Source: Melampsora larici-populina 98AG31 (lineage: Eukaryota; Basidiomycota; Pucciniomycetes; Pucciniales; Melampsoraceae). Taken from it: a DNA stretch of 64,000 nt. Positions within the stretch are counted from its first letter, which is position 1. Each line of letters opens with the position of its first letter. Below, piece by piece: positions 23,168-35,351 of this stretch. The stretch lies in NCBI RefSeq assembly GCF_000204055.1, contig NW_006768770.1, positions 391,196 through 455,195 on the forward strand, read 5' to 3'. A program made the position numbers and the translations under genes. A model generated the notes under the pieces. It made no database searches, was not told the origin of the DNA, and saw nothing but the letters and a program-made list of their open reading frames with translations.

Positions 23168-23334
23168 GGTGGGATTGAGGGTATGGAAGAAGTGGTGAGC
23201 TGTGGTAAACAGCCCAAATTCAATCGAGATAGGTGAATCTCAATTGAAGGCTCAATATAAGCATATTTTGGCCTGTATTGACCAAAATATTTTTTTAAAA
23301 AAACTCGACCGGACAAGGTATTTTAGATTGACTG
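23168..23334 (-). repeat. Right terminal inverted repeat of the Tc1/mariner-like element
   Basis: Inverted counterpart of 18099-18261, ending at TA 23335-23336. Outer and inner blocks match closely; the stretch around 23255-23300 differs by substitutions and small indels. Confidence 0.9.
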
Positions 23335-23397
23335 TATTTGGTTCCCAAAAGTATGTAGCTTTGAGTCCCTGTTGCATACTTTCTTATCTACTTCTTC

Positions 23398-23877
23398 ATG
23401 CCTCATGTTGGCAAACAGCAGCAAATCTATCTTGAGCTTGCCCAAGCAAGTGCCCATGTGTTGTCTGGGCTCTTATCTGCCGCAAATCCTCCCTCTTATC
23501 TTGGCTTATACGCCAGTATTCACATTGAATTGTTAAGCATCACAACTCTGATGCTGATGGGCAACTCCAACAAAGCCTTCATCATTGCGGCTATCACTGT
23601 TGGTGGTGCTTTCAGCAAGTTCGTCCAAACCGGCTGGAAACTTGAAGCTTTCATCCAGTCTCAGCAAGCAATTCATCACCATAATTTTAACTTAGCTTTG
23701 GCTATTGGTCAAGCGCTTGATTTACTTACTCACCTGCAATATGTTGAACCAAGGATTCACAACCAATTGACTGTGTTCCAAGTACTAAGGTTTTGCAAGG
23801 TCTTTAATGGACCCAAACACAATTTTCTTGGCCATGTGTGTTCCATTTGCCTCTACTCTCATGTATTTCAAGTCTAG
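23398..23877 (+). CDS. Open frame of unknown function beside the transposon
   Basis: An open stretch of about 160 codons with protein-like composition (LELAQASAHVLSGLLSAA; HNFNLALAIGQALDLL) and two hydrophobic helical segments. It begins 62 bp outside the right transposon end, and no matching 5' exon is visible on the far side. I do not recognise the family. It may be a fragment of a host gene or another mobile-element protein; no splice partners were found. Confidence 0.3.
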   Translation: MPHVGKQQQIYLELAQASAHVLSGLLSAANPPSYLGLYASIHIELLSITTLMLMGNSNKAFIIAAITVGGAFSKFVQTGWKLEAFIQSQQAIHHHNFNLALAIGQALDLLTHLQYVEPRIHNQLTVFQVLRFCKVFNGPKHNFLGHVCSICLYSHVFQV

Positions 23878-24311
23878 TTCTGATCTCCTCCAAACATTTC
23901 AACCAGGCTCAGATGTCAAGAGAAAACTTTGACCATTTGGCAAATCTAATCTGAGATGATCTAATTTTCCATAGCAACTCCTCTGTACCTCAATCACCTG
24001 TTGAGGGGCAGTTACTGGTCACTATTGGAATTCATTGTGATTGTCAAGACCTTCGAGCATCAAGTTATTGACACGTCTAGTATACTGATTTCTGATAAAT
24101 GTACTTGACTTATTAGGAAATGGATCTTAGGTTGAAAGGGATGGTATTACTAATGTTAAGCGAGAAGAGATGTGTGAGGTTGACTGTTGGATTGTGTTAG
24201 CTTATGTGTATGCAGGAATGTTGTGTTGTGTGTCTTGTTTCTTTTTGCTTTGTTTGAGTTTTCTAAGTTATATACCTGGCTCTGTCTTGTTCCCCTTTTG
24301 ATTTTCTTTTT
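23878..24311. other. Intergenic, no feature recognised
   Basis: No gene or clear repeat seen. The 30-bp stretch containing CCTCACCAATTGGGAAAAAG just after it (24312) recurs at 24579. Confidence 0.4.
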
Positions 24312-24867
24312 CCTCACCAATTGGGAAAAAGTAATCTAAAGGTAAAGTTTCTCTTCATACACCAGTGTCAAAATTGTTAGCTATAACTAATTCTTTTCAT
24401 CAAAAACTGTTTGTGTCTGTCTCTCTATTTTTGTTTCACTACTTTCAGCTTCTTTTCTTTTTATCAAACCTTGTCATGTTTCCTTGTTCTTTGCTCTCTT
24501 CAAGACCTGTCACCTTGCTGTAAAGAGATCTCATATTCTCTTGTTTTGTTAAAGGTGTGTTAGTCATGAGTAGTGTTTCCTCACCAATTGGGAAAAAGAA
24601 ATCTAAAGCTTCTTTTCTTTTTATCAAACCTTGTCAGGTTTGCTTATTCTTTGATCTCTTTGAGACTTGTCACCTCACTGTCGAGAGATCTCATATTCTC
24701 TTGTTTTGTTAAAGGTTTGCTTATTCTTTGATCTCTTTGAGACTTGTCACCTCACTGTTGAGAGATCTCATATTCTCTTGTTTTGTTAAAGGTTTGCTTA
24801 TTCTTTGATCTCTTCTAGACAAGTCACCTTGCTGTTGAGAGATCTCATATTCTCTTGTGTTGTTAAA
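24312..24867 (+). repeat. Nested tandem repeats, 77-bp unit in at least three copies
   Basis: Units starting GGTTTGCTTATTCTTTGATC begin at 24637, 24714 and 24791 (77-bp period) and end near 24867. A diverged unit lies at about 24470-24557, and a longer repeat of about 267 bp links 24312 with 24579 (both start CCTCACCAATTGGGAAAAAG). No spacers separate the units, so this is not a CRISPR-type array. No coding content. Confidence 0.85.
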
Positions 24868-25051
24868 GCCTTTTAAACACAGTGTCTAATGTCAAGTTTT
24901 CATCTCCGTTGAATTCTTTTAGTCACCTTGTGTTGTTTAGGTTCAAGTGGAAATGGGGGTAGTGCTTATATGATAGGTCAGATGTTTGTATTTAGTGGTA
25001 GGTAACTGGTAACTGGAAGTCCTGGTCCTTGAGACATTACTGACTCTATTT

Positions 25052-25258
25052 GTGTCTTTAAAAGGGTCTGTTCACAATTTTACGCACCATTGTTTTGAGG
25101 TGATTTTAAAATTGGAATATCAATATGTCTATTGGCCAAATCAAGAAGAAGGAAATTATATTAAGAGGCATATTGGCAATTGGTCTTTCTTTCAGGACTT
25201 TGTAGGATTCATTGACGGCACCTTAATTCCGCTGGCCTTTGCACCATTGAAAGATTGA
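25052..25258 (+). pseudogene. PIF/Harbinger transposase fragment
   Basis: A short frame contains YVYWPNQEEGNYIKRHIGNW followed by FFQDFVGFIDGTLIPLAFAP. The IDGT motif with its upstream WP...E and F...F pattern is the first catalytic Asp region of PIF/Harbinger (DDE_Tnp_4) transposases. The frame stops soon after and the other catalytic residues were not found nearby, so it is a relic. It is a plausible source type for the 3-bp-duplication MITEs in this window. Confidence 0.65.
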
Positions 25259-25944
25259 TAAGAGCAGTTTGCTCATTATCATTACTTTTTTCTTACATCT
25301 ATTATGATCCCTCCTTTACTAGGTACTTGTGTTTAACCTTTCTCATAAAATCCCAACATCAATCTAACCCAACATCTTTGTTATACATTTTTATATTTCC
25401 TTTTTTATTTGTTGTGATTAGGTTAGTACCTTAGGTCTGCGTACCTATTGGTTTGGAGGAGAAGTGCTCCAAAAAAGATTGTTTCTCTTTCAGTTTCCTT
25501 CAATTGACAATTTTGGTAGTTCTCAGGTGATCTGGCTGTTTTGCTCAAATTTTGCTGTACATTGCTGGAGAATGCTTGTTTCCATTGTCAATCTTGGATG
25601 AGCAGCCTTTGAGCTCAGTCTCTCATATGAGTACTCAGAATCAATTCATAAGTCACTGCATACTCAGAACAGCTCAGAGCCTTGTCCAAAATCCCAGATC
25701 GGCAGGCTCCAAGGCATGCCACTGAGGATCAGCTGAGGGGCTGAGATGAAGTGAGCAGATAGGCCAGCCCTCCCTCAGGTTTCTTTGCTAAGGAAAGGCC
25801 TAGTTCATCCTTTCAGTTCCTGTTAATCATGTAATCAGCTGACAAGCAGGAATAAAAGGGAAATAAAAGGGAAAGAATTTGGAAGGAAAATTGAACAAAT
25901 GTTGAAGAAAACAAGAAAATTTCAATGCTCACCCCAAAGTGAGC

Positions 25945-26110
25945 ATTTATTTTTGCCCCTGTGATTGTGCTTTTCTCCAGATCAATGAAGGAGCACAAGA
26001 AGCACTTAGCCTTGGTTTTAGACCAACTCAGGAAGACCAATCTTTACTGTAGCAGGAAGAAGATGAAGGTACTCCAACAAGAGGTGAAGTTATCTCACCA
26101 AACAGAGTAC
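25945..26110 (+). pseudogene. Ty3/gypsy RT fragment
   Basis: The frame reads VIVLFSRSMKEHKKHLALVL then RKTNLYCSRKKMKVLQQEV, which is the RT stretch just after the YxDD box (D-I-V-x-F-S-x-S...EH..HL..V...L). The YxDD itself and the flanking domains are not recognisable. An old relic. Confidence 0.65.
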
Positions 26111-26159
26111 AATCAGACCAAGATAAGCTCAAAAAATCCAATCATACAAGTCCCCTGAA

Positions 26160-26883
26160 TCATAGAGTAAAAGTTCCTACAAGCCATGCAGTGGAATCTA
26201 CACAGGGGACTTAAACATTCTTTGAGACCTGTTATACAGTTGTTTTCAAAAAGCTTGCCACATATCCACTGCCAAATTGTATGAGTTTTAGTCTCAAAAA
26301 AACCCAGTTGATCCAGTTGGCTTTTTGGCAGGGAGCTGTCAACAAATGTCAAGTCAATACACAAAGTTACTGCCAAAAAGCAACCAGGTCAGTCAGGTTT
26401 TGTTGGAACCCAGTCCACTTTGAGAGCCACTAATCACCATAATTTTTACTCATGCAAGAGGACTACTATTTGATCAAACCTATTCAGGCCCCAGCTTGCA
26501 CAACAGAAGTAAAGCTGATAAGTCACAAGTCACTCTCCAGGGCACCAAGCTTGCAAAGGTTAAAAGAGCCCTGCAAGAATTTGAAATCTGTCTGACACAG
26601 GAAGACTATTAGTCAGGCAAACAAATTATGTTGAATGTGCCAACCTCCTGCTTCAGGCACAGAGTAGTGCATAAAGAAGATTGTCTGGTGTAGTGGACTT
26701 GTGGTTTAGCTAGACTTTAAGACAAACCTCATTTAAATTTCAATGAAAACAACCAAATTAAGTAAAAGCATACGTATATTCAATTTGCCCTCTTTTTCTA
26801 GATATGGAAACTGCTTCTCAGTATGTAATGGCCATTGATGACTTTCTTCATAATCTTATCATTTGAATCACAGCTACACTTAT
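26160..26883. other. Transposon-graveyard spacer
   Basis: No gene recognised. An 87-codon minus-strand open frame at 26376-26113 has no family match and was not called. The host-gene island starts at 26884. Confidence 0.4.
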
Positions 26884-29085
26884 TTAAGGTGTGCAACGAG
26901 AAGTGTATCTAAATGCAAAAAAAAGTTTCATCCAAGTCAACTTATATTTCCTTCAAAACATTCAAAAGAAGTAAAACATACCGAGGATACAGGGAGCATT
27001 CTCGAACATGAGGTCTCTTCACAAGCCAAGCCAAGAATCGCTAAACACAAAAAAATTCGTCATCAACACCCAGATCAATAATAGCATCATTCAATCAAAC
27101 CTTACCTCTACTCCAAGTCCATATCCTCCATGTTCACAGGTCCCATACTTACGTTGATCAGTGTACCTAAACCCCCAAACCTCAAGCCATCAAAACCCCA
27201 TAAATTTGAAAAAACAACTTAAAAATCCAACTTACCAGTAATAAGGTTCAGCCGGAATTCCCGCACCACGGTAAGCCTCCAAAAGTTCATCATAGCCTGT
27301 CATCCTCATAGACCCACCCACAATTTCACCCACCCCAGGCATAAGCACATCAACACTTTCAGTAAAGTTTGGATTACCCGAGATTCGTTTCATATAAAAG
27401 GCTTTAATTTCTTTAGGAAAGTTAATCAAAAAGATCGGAACATTAAACGTGTCGGTCATCAACCGTTCAGGTGCTTCTGGAATATCATCTGCAATGGTAA
27501 ATGGACCACCTCCATCTTCTTCTGCTTTGTTGATCCCTCGTTCGTTTAACCAAGCTATAGCTTCTTGGTAATCCATTCTTTTGAATGGTCTACTTGGATA
27601 TTTGAAATCGGGGTTAAGAGTTTCGACTAAAGCTTTGACTTTGGGGTTAGCTAAGAGGATATCTAAAGTAGAACAAATCTAAAAGAATACGTTGTCAGCT
27701 CAATGCTTTAAAACACCAGTCTTGAGATCGAATGTGATCTTACTAATTCTTCAATATGGCTCAAAAGGTCTTCGAAAGTCAAAAAACCAAGTTCGGCCTC
27801 AAGATGGGTATATTCACTAAGATGTCTTCGGGTCTAAAAGAAAGCAATTCATATCAGGCCACGAATTTCAGTTTGAGTATCTATTACTAGTATTACTTAC
27901 CCGACTTTTCTCAGCACGAAAGCTTTCTTGAATACAAAAACAATCTCCCAAACTAGGTAAACAAGTTTCGAGATATAATTGAGAGCTTTGAGTCAAATAA
28001 GCTTTCTCGCCATAATAATCAAAGGCAAACAAGGTCGATCCACCCTAGTAACACAAAAGAAAGAAAGAAAGACTTAGTACCAAAGACAAGAATGGATGAC
28101 ACAAATCACTCACTTCAACTTGAGTTTGTACCATACAAGGAGGAGTGACTTCAATAAGTGACAGTTTCGCATAAGATTGACGAAAAGCATCTAAAAGAGC
28201 TGATCTAACTTTCAACACACTCGAAGCCGTTTCACCCCGAAGAACTAGATGACGTCTATCAGCCAATGTGTCCGGTCCAGAATCTTCTGAAATCTGATTA
28301 GTAAACGATTCCGAATCCCCTGGAGCTTTTCCCATGATAGACCACCAATCTACTTGTAATTCATGTCCATCTGGTGCACTTTTTCCTTCTGGAAGGGCTA
28401 CGATCTTACCGGTTAATTGAACAGTGGATTCGATCGTTAAAGTAAGTGCATCATAGGTTTGAGCCTGATCGAACAAAAAAAAAGATTCAGTACATTATCT
28501 TATCAATGGTTTACAAAGTGATTTGCTTACTAGTTTTCCAGTAAGAACACATTGAAGGAATCCAGTCCCATCACGTAGCACTAAGAAGATCAAACCTTTT
28601 TGTTGTCTAAGTCTATGAATCCAACCAAAGACTCGAACTTTAACCTCTCTGTTATCAACAGCTTGATGAATCTTAATACGCTTAGCCAGCCCATCTGTTT
28701 CTTCTAGAACAATCTTTTTAGCTTCTTCAAGTTTGACTGCATCATCTGCTTTGCTAGACGATTCACGATCCTTGAGTGCTTCTTCAGCTTTATTAGCTTT
28801 ACTTTGTTTCTTTTGATGTAATTCGTATCCTTTTTTAGCTCTTTTGATAGCTGTTGAAGTGGCTGGTTGAAAGGATCCTTTTGAATCTGGAGCTTCTTCG
28901 GTCTTAAAGACTAAACAAGTTAGTTCGGTATTGTTTTGAGCGATATAAGCACCAAGGATAGTTTGAAATGGAGATGATTCGGATCCATTTCCGGTGGTAT
29001 CAGATCCGGTTGTTTCATTGATATAAACGGTTGATGCAGAGCTGATGGAAGTAGCAGCCATGGATGTGGTTAAGGACTCTGCCAT
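26884..29085 (-). CDS. DED81: Asparaginyl-tRNA synthetase, cytosolic
   Basis: Class II synthetase charging tRNA-Asn in the cytosol. Eight exons (29085-28531, 28464-28114, 28044-27901, 27833-27744, 27678-27236, 27166-27106, 27040-26982, 26908-26884) give 575 residues. Residues 1-110 are a Lys/Glu-rich eukaryotic extension; the anticodon-binding OB fold follows ([20 protein letters not shown]). The catalytic core has motif 2 ([19 protein letters not shown], across an intron), the Asn-pocket stretch GGSMRM, and motif 3 (GLGVERFLAWL). The C-terminus RCTP is typical and is encoded by a 25-nt last exon. Aspartyl-tRNA synthetase was considered and rejected on the C-terminal motif and extension. No defects seen. 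Confidence 0.96.
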
Positions 29086-29768
29086 GTCAATGATGGATAG
29101 GGAAGTTGGATCTCGATCGGTGATTGGTTTTTATTGTCGATTGGTGTTTTGGGGCAGAAAATCAAATTCAGCCGAGTTTCGAAGTTTTTGAAGAAAGACC
29201 CGATCACATCCAACGGACTTTATCACACATGACTACATATCACAGCAATCCGCATTCACAGGACAATCACAGCACACAGCATTCTTGCTTATACAATCAA
29301 TATATGCAGCTTCAAAATTGTAAATTAACATCTCATGAGCTCACTCAAATGCTTTCTCAGAAACACATGCATGGCTGATTCAGCTGTCTACATAGGCTCC
29401 TCCATCACCAGATCTCTTAAAAAAAGGAAAAAAAAGGAGACATTTTAAAGAAGATAGATCTGTTACAAGTTGGAAAATGGCCATGGTGCTCCACTTTCTT
29501 GGAGTTTACAATTTGGAGTGTGAATCTTCACAAATTATTGTCAATCCTTGGATATGATGATCAAGATTACAAGAAGAAACACCTTCAACTTTCATTGCTA
29601 GTCTGATTTACATACACAGTGATGTGACATGTGTTATGTATCTTAAGAATAACCCTTAATATTTAGTCCAATGGTCACCATTCAAGGGATTGAGTATTGT
29701 CCTCTTCAATCAAAGCTATGCGATCACATCAAGGATCTGAAGAAAATTGAAAACTTGAAATCCACTTC
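29086..29768. promoter_or_regulatory. Divergent promoter region, DED81 / RCC1-like gene
   Basis: 683 bp between two start codons pointing away from each other, so it must contain both promoters. No specific element was identified. Confidence 0.5.
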
Positions 29769-32095
29769 ATGATGTCAAGCTCATGGAGAACATTTAAAAC
29801 ACTTCATCGAACCTTTAAACCAATCCAAAAACCTTCAATCAACAAAACTCAATTCTCAACCCAAACCATTTTCAAGCAAACACCAATCAACAAACCATTT
29901 AAAAAACCTAAATTACAATTACCTACAATTATTCTTACTGGAAGTTTGACTGGAATTTTATTACTTTGGATTAATTTAAAAACTTCAAATCCAATCTCAA
30001 ATGAAGAATTTCAAAAAGTTTTACAACAAGATAATGAATCCGGTCTAACAAACACACCACAATCCACGAAATCGAATACAACTTATCCTGAGAGTAATGT
30101 GTTTATATGGGGTTCTAATAGGTAAGTGATTCATTATGATTGATGAGGTTTTGAAGTTTTAATTGATGTATGATTTAAGGATCGGTTTAGAAATGGGATT
30201 CCTGCTCCTGGTTCTGATACAGAGATCATAAAGAAACCGATCCCATTACCTTTTTTTCAAGAAGAAGCTTTACGTGACTTAGTTCTACATGAGAAATATG
30301 CAGGTAAACCAATCTGATAGAATTCATGGATCTTGACTCCTTAAACTAATTTTCTGATGATAATATTTTATTTTCTTTCCAATCATCTTAGTGGCAGTCG
30401 ATTCTCGTGGTGATCTTTATCAATGGGGATCTCAAACTCCTTCAAACCAAACATTAAAACCAACCAACATCTTATCAAATCATGATATAAAACAAATCGC
30501 ATGCACTTCTTATAAAATCTATGCATTATCCAAATCAGGAAAAGTTTATATAATCCCATCAGGTACAAAAGAAACTAGCACACATGATCAAACTTTAAAT
30601 AAACAGAATAGATCATGGTGGCCTTGGTGGTTAGGAGGTTCAAATGATTCTAAATCTCAACTTGTTTGTTTAAAGATCGATTCTGAAGAAAATCAATTAT
30701 CTTGGAGAGAAAAGTTTACTTCGATTTCGGCTGGTGATCATCATTTACTTGCTATTACATCAAAAGGAAGAACGTTTGCTTCAGCTGTTGATCTTCAAGC
30801 AAACTCGCATGGTCAATTAGGCCTAAAGCAAGTCAAGCTTAATAAGATCTCTCAGCAATCTTGTCTTGTACCTCTCAATCCTCTAGCAATTAGTGATACT
30901 GTCAGCAAACCGATCAACCCTTTAACCCCTCAATTACCATGGCTGCCAGACGATCCTTTGAGGAAGAATTCGAAACCTGAAGTTCCAGTCTCCAAAGTTA
31001 CCCCACTTGAATCAACGATTGCTGATCTAGGAATAGAGCCAGAACATGACATCAACTTTTGTACCACATTACACGAGATCCCAGCACTCCGTCAATTAAA
31101 CATAGTCCAAATCGCCTGTGGCTCATCACATTCACTCGTCCGTACTGCAACTGGTGACGTACTAGCATATGGTTCTAACCTATACGGACAATTAGCCGCA
31201 GGAGCCAGTCTACTTTTTCCAGCATTACCAGCCCCAACGGAAGTGGATATGCCAAGATCGAAAGATTATTCAAGGAAATGTATCGGATTGGCAGCAGCTG
31301 GAGACACAAGTTATTTAGTCACTGAAAAAGAAGATGTCAAACTTCATAGAAAGACTATCGAAGTCTTGGCAGCTGGGTATGGTCAATTTGGTGGGGTTGG
31401 GAATGGACAATGGAATCATCAAGCTAGTCCTGTGAAAGTTAAAACTATTAGCGGATTGATGGAATGTAAGATTTTCATCATTTTTTGATCGGTTGGGTCT
31501 CCTTTGGAAGATTGATTTGGGAAAATATATTTTGTATACTATAGGGTCGGAAAAAAATCAGACTGTCTTTCCAATTGGAATTCATCAATTGTCTACCGGA
31601 AGAACACATGTTGCAGCTGTTCTAGATAACGCTGTCTCATCTGATGGAATCGATTTTGGTCGAGATGTATTTTTATGGCAAGAATTTAATCACCATATCA
31701 TCATATCATTATACTCATATTTCCAAACTTTTTTCTTTTCACTTTTAGGGGACATAATGTTGATTATCAACTTGGAAATCGTAAAAGAGCAAATCTATCA
31801 ATTCCTCAACACATTTCACCATTACCGAAGATTCCAAAAGATGAAAGTCGATCCAAAGCAATGACAACCGAAATCGAAAGTGGTACAAGTTCTCCTATGC
31901 CTCATCATAGATTACAATTAAATCCTAAAAAGAAAATCGCAAGGAAAGATGCAGAAGAAACGGTTGTTGCTGGATGGTAAGTGTTTCTTTTTCTGGATCA
32001 TCTTCTGGTTAGTGCCAGTGGATTGATTGGTTCTTTTTTTGGGGGTTGGGGGATTTAGGGATACCACTGCGGTTTATTGGCGATTGATTCAGTAG
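29769..32095 (+). CDS. RCC1-repeat mitochondrial membrane protein (FMP25-like)
   Basis: Six exons (29769-30121, 30191-30303, 30392-31465, 31545-31677, 31749-31976, 32059-32095) give 645 residues. The N-terminus is basic, Ser/Thr/Gln-rich and lacks acids, as in a mitochondrial presequence, followed by a transmembrane segment (LPTIILTGSLTGILLLWI, about residues 51-68). The rest has RCC1 beta-propeller blades: VFIWGSNR, LYQWGSQ, SHSLVRTATGDVLAYGSN, YGQFGGVGNGQ and FLWGHNVDYQLGN. This layout matches yeast Fmp25, an inner-membrane protein linked to complex III assembly; that role is by analogy. The intron after FLW starts with GC (31678) rather than GT. Confidence 0.85.
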
Positions 32096-32654
32096 TGTAG
32101 GTAGTATTGATTAAAAGTATGTGGTTTTGTATAGACAATTACTATCATCATGACTACTGTCATTTAGCCCTTTTCTTTGTTAAGCACTGAGATTGTATAT
32201 AGAAATGTTTATCAAATCTTGTATTCGACCTTTTCAAATATCAAACATGTTTTAATGATCAGATTTTTCTAGTGTCTGTAATTAACAGAATAGTTTTAAA
32301 CTTTATGTGTAATAAACCTTGATTCATCTTATCACAAAGTGACCATGATCAATTTCTGCAAAGTGTAAAGGGTGGTGAATTTTCTCGTGGAAGAGTGGCG
32401 TTCGACGGCGTCTACAGGTCTGGGGACTGGGCTACTATTTCTATTAGTGCTACCAGAGGGACGCGAAAAGTAGATCATGGTTAGGGCGAAGAAGGGACGG
32501 GTTGTGAATCAGAAGGATGTCATCTTGTTGAGAATTAGTGAAAATGAACCAATTATCGATCTGAAACTCCGAGGTTGAGCGAGATAGGTTCACTGATCAG
32601 CATGACACTTGAACCATCGAATCAACTTTTCAAAGAGTCAAATGAGAAAAAGAA
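32096..32654. other. Intergenic, tandem orientation
   Basis: 3' end of the RCC1-like gene and promoter of FOL1. No other feature recognised. Confidence 0.5.
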
Positions 32655-35351
32655 ATGTCATTTGAACCTTTTCGACCAACTCAACGTGACTGCATCATAC
32701 TTCGATCATTATCCATAAGCCCAACTATAAGTCCCACCACATGGTCAACTTCTAATTCTAAACACACCCCAATACCTGAAGCTCAACCTGCTCTTCTTCA
32801 TGCAAGAGTTTTACCTAGATCTGGATTTCCAATTTCTGCAAAATTAGATTTACTTGATTCAGATACAATATCATATGCTAGTATTGCAAAAGCATTCATT
32901 GAACATATCAACTCAACTCAATCAATTTATTTTAGAGTAGAATTATTGATTGAAGATTTGGCTAAGATTGCTCTTTGGGATTGTGGATGTGATGAAATTG
33001 ATTTAGGAATCGAATTGACAAACGGAGTTTTACAAGGAAAAAGTTCAGGATTAGTGATCTCAAGAAACCGATTGGATTATCACTTTGAACCAATCATTAA
33101 CTTATCATCATCTATCAAACCTCAACTAAAGCATCAAGTAACATCAACATCAGCAAAAGAAGATAGATTGATCTTAAAAGACTTACGGCTAAGTTGTATT
33201 ATTGGAGTACTCGATCAAGAAAGATTAGAAGAACAAACTGTACTGGTTAATCTTATTTGTTGGCCTACAAGACTTGCTGGAACGGATTACGAACTTCAAA
33301 CTATCGAAAGTCATCTTGACATGGGCATCGGTCTTCAAGCCCTAGCATCAGCGACCATAGGTGTTAGTCATCTTTGATTCTTCACTCAAAGCTTCATTGT
33401 TGACTTGGATTGATTGGTTGACTTTGTTATTCAGTATGTTAAGAAATCTTCATTCTTTACAGTCGAAGCTTTGGCAACTTCATTGGCAGATACATTGCTC
33501 TCACTTCAGTATCCTAACTCTACATCAGTAGACCAACCAAGGAAACAGCCGATCGAAAAGGTTACTGTTCGAATAGAAAAACCTTCAGCGATCGCATTTG
33601 CTCAGGGCGCTGGAGTCGAAGTGACGCGTTGGGGAAACAGACGCCCTCATGAACTTAACAAATTGACTGTAGAAAACAACATCACAGGCCCCAAGTGGGG
33701 CTCAGCTTCAAATCTTCAAATCGGTTCTCGTTCACTTACATCCTCATCTTCACCTTCACAAGAACTTGACGAACCAAATCATATAGTTTATATCGGCTTA
33801 GGCTCAAACATGGGGGACCGACTTGAAAATATTTCTTCAGCTTTAGATCGACTTTGTGAACCATTAGAATCAGGAGGTGCGAATGCTAAATTACTAGACA
33901 CAAGTTTTATGTATGAAAGTGAACCTATGTATGTGGTGAACCAATCGCCATTCCTCAATGCCGCTTGTAAGGTAGATATCGATACTTCTCCCTTCAAATC
34001 TATAGTCTAATCTAACAGTACTTTCGTTTTGATAGATTTCAACCCCACTAGAACCTTTTGATCTTCTCAATGTTTTGAAATCTATTGAAAAACATTACGG
34101 TAGAGACCTTCATACAAACCAACGTAATGGACCAAGACCTATCGATCTGGATATCCTATTATTTAATTCAAACATCATCAATGCAGAAGATTTAAAAATA
34201 CCTCATATTGGAATCCCAAGTCGACAATTTGTTTTAGAACCATTAAACGAGTAAGATTCGATTCCTATAAATCATCTTTCTTACCAAAACTCCAAGCTCA
34301 AACTTCTTTTTTTTTCTCCTCAAAAAAACTTTTCTGTAGTATTGCTGCTCATCTATTACATCCACAACATCGTCTTACTATTGGTTCTCTTTTATCACGT
34401 CTTACAAAATCAGAACCATCATCAGTGAATCGAATCCATCCAATCCATTCCCGAACCCAACCAGATTCCCCAACCCTAGATCTTTCGAAATCGACCCATC
34501 TAATGTCAATCTTAAATTGTACACCTGATTCATTTTCAGATGGAGGCATATCTTTCGAAGCATCTGATGCGATTCAAAAAGCTCTTGATCAAATCAAGAA
34601 TGGTACAGATATCATTGATATTGGTGGGATGTCAACCAGACCTGGTGCAGATGAAGTTTCAAGCCCAGAAGAGATTCGTAGAACGATACCTGTGATCGAA
34701 GCTCTAAGAAAAACTCATGCTGTTAAATGTCATATTAGTATTGATACTTTTAAGTCAGATGTCGCTAGAGCTGCTCTACAGGCTGGAGCAACCATGGTGA
34801 ATGATGTATCAGGTGGTGAAGCAGATCCGAAGATGCTCTCAACTGTAGCAAAACTAGGCGTACCAATTGTCTTAATGCACATGCGTGGTGATTCAAAAAC
34901 AATGAACAAGATGATAAACTATGGAGAAGATATTTTAAAAGGAGTTCAAAAAGAATTAGAATCAAGAGTCTCGAAAGCCATCCAAGTAGGTATCAAACGT
35001 TGGAACATCCTTCTTGATCCTGGTTTAGGTTTTGCAAAAGATTCGAATGGAAACTGTATACTGATCAATCGATTAAGTGAATTAAATCAACATGGAATTT
35101 TAAAACATTTTCCAATCCTTATTGGTCCATCACGTAAAAAGTTTATAGGTGATTTAATTTCAAGAAAATCAGATGGAAGTCAAGAATCAAACATGGAGAT
35201 CGTACCTGCTCAAGATCGAGTCTTTGGTACGGCTGCTGCTTGTGTGATGTCTATGATGGGAGGTGCAAGAGTTTTAAGAGTTCATGATACTAAAGAAATT
35301 AAGGATGTTATCAGAGTAGTAGATGGGATTCGACGCTCTCACTTACGGTGA
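32655..35351 (+). CDS. FOL1: Trifunctional folate synthesis protein (DHNA / HPPK / DHPS)
   Basis: Catalyses three consecutive steps of folate synthesis: dihydroneopterin aldolase, hydroxymethyl-dihydropterin pyrophosphokinase and dihydropteroate synthase. Four exons (32655-33362, 33435-33971, 34036-34250, 34340-35351) give 823 residues. Two aldolase-type domains fill about residues 1-300 (the second has LKDLRLSCIIGVLDQERLEE). HPPK spans about 350-500 (YIGLGSNMGDR; RNGPRPIDLDILLF). DHPS spans about 540-815 (LNCTPDSFSDGG; DIGGMSTRPGADE; GPSRKKFIG). Domain order matches fungal FOL1. DHPS is the sulfonamide target. All motifs are intact. Confidence 0.97.

Larger units (their letters stand above)
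18099..23334. mobile_element. Complete 5.2-kb Tc1/mariner-like transposon carrying passenger genes
   Basis: Inverted termini begin CAGTCAATCTAAAATA at 18099 and, on the other strand, at 23334, and are flanked by TA on both sides (18097-18098 and 23335-23336), the TA duplication of Tc1/mariner. The inverted repeats are about 165 bp long. Inside are an intact three-exon DD34E transposase on the minus strand (23097-21968), an intact five-exon plus-strand gene (18316-19549) and a broken plus-strand gene (20480-21416). At over 5 kb it is far larger than typical Tc1/mariner elements (1.3-2.5 kb). Because transposase and termini both look intact, the copy may be recent and possibly active. Confidence 0.9.

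Noticed and set aside
24637..24867. Regular repeats resembling a CRISPR array
   Set aside because: The 77-bp units are contiguous with no unique spacers, and the host is a fungus.
26113..26376. 87-codon minus-strand frame beside the gypsy RT relic
   Set aside because: Reads like protein in places but has no recognised motif, no splice partner, and overlaps a transposon graveyard.
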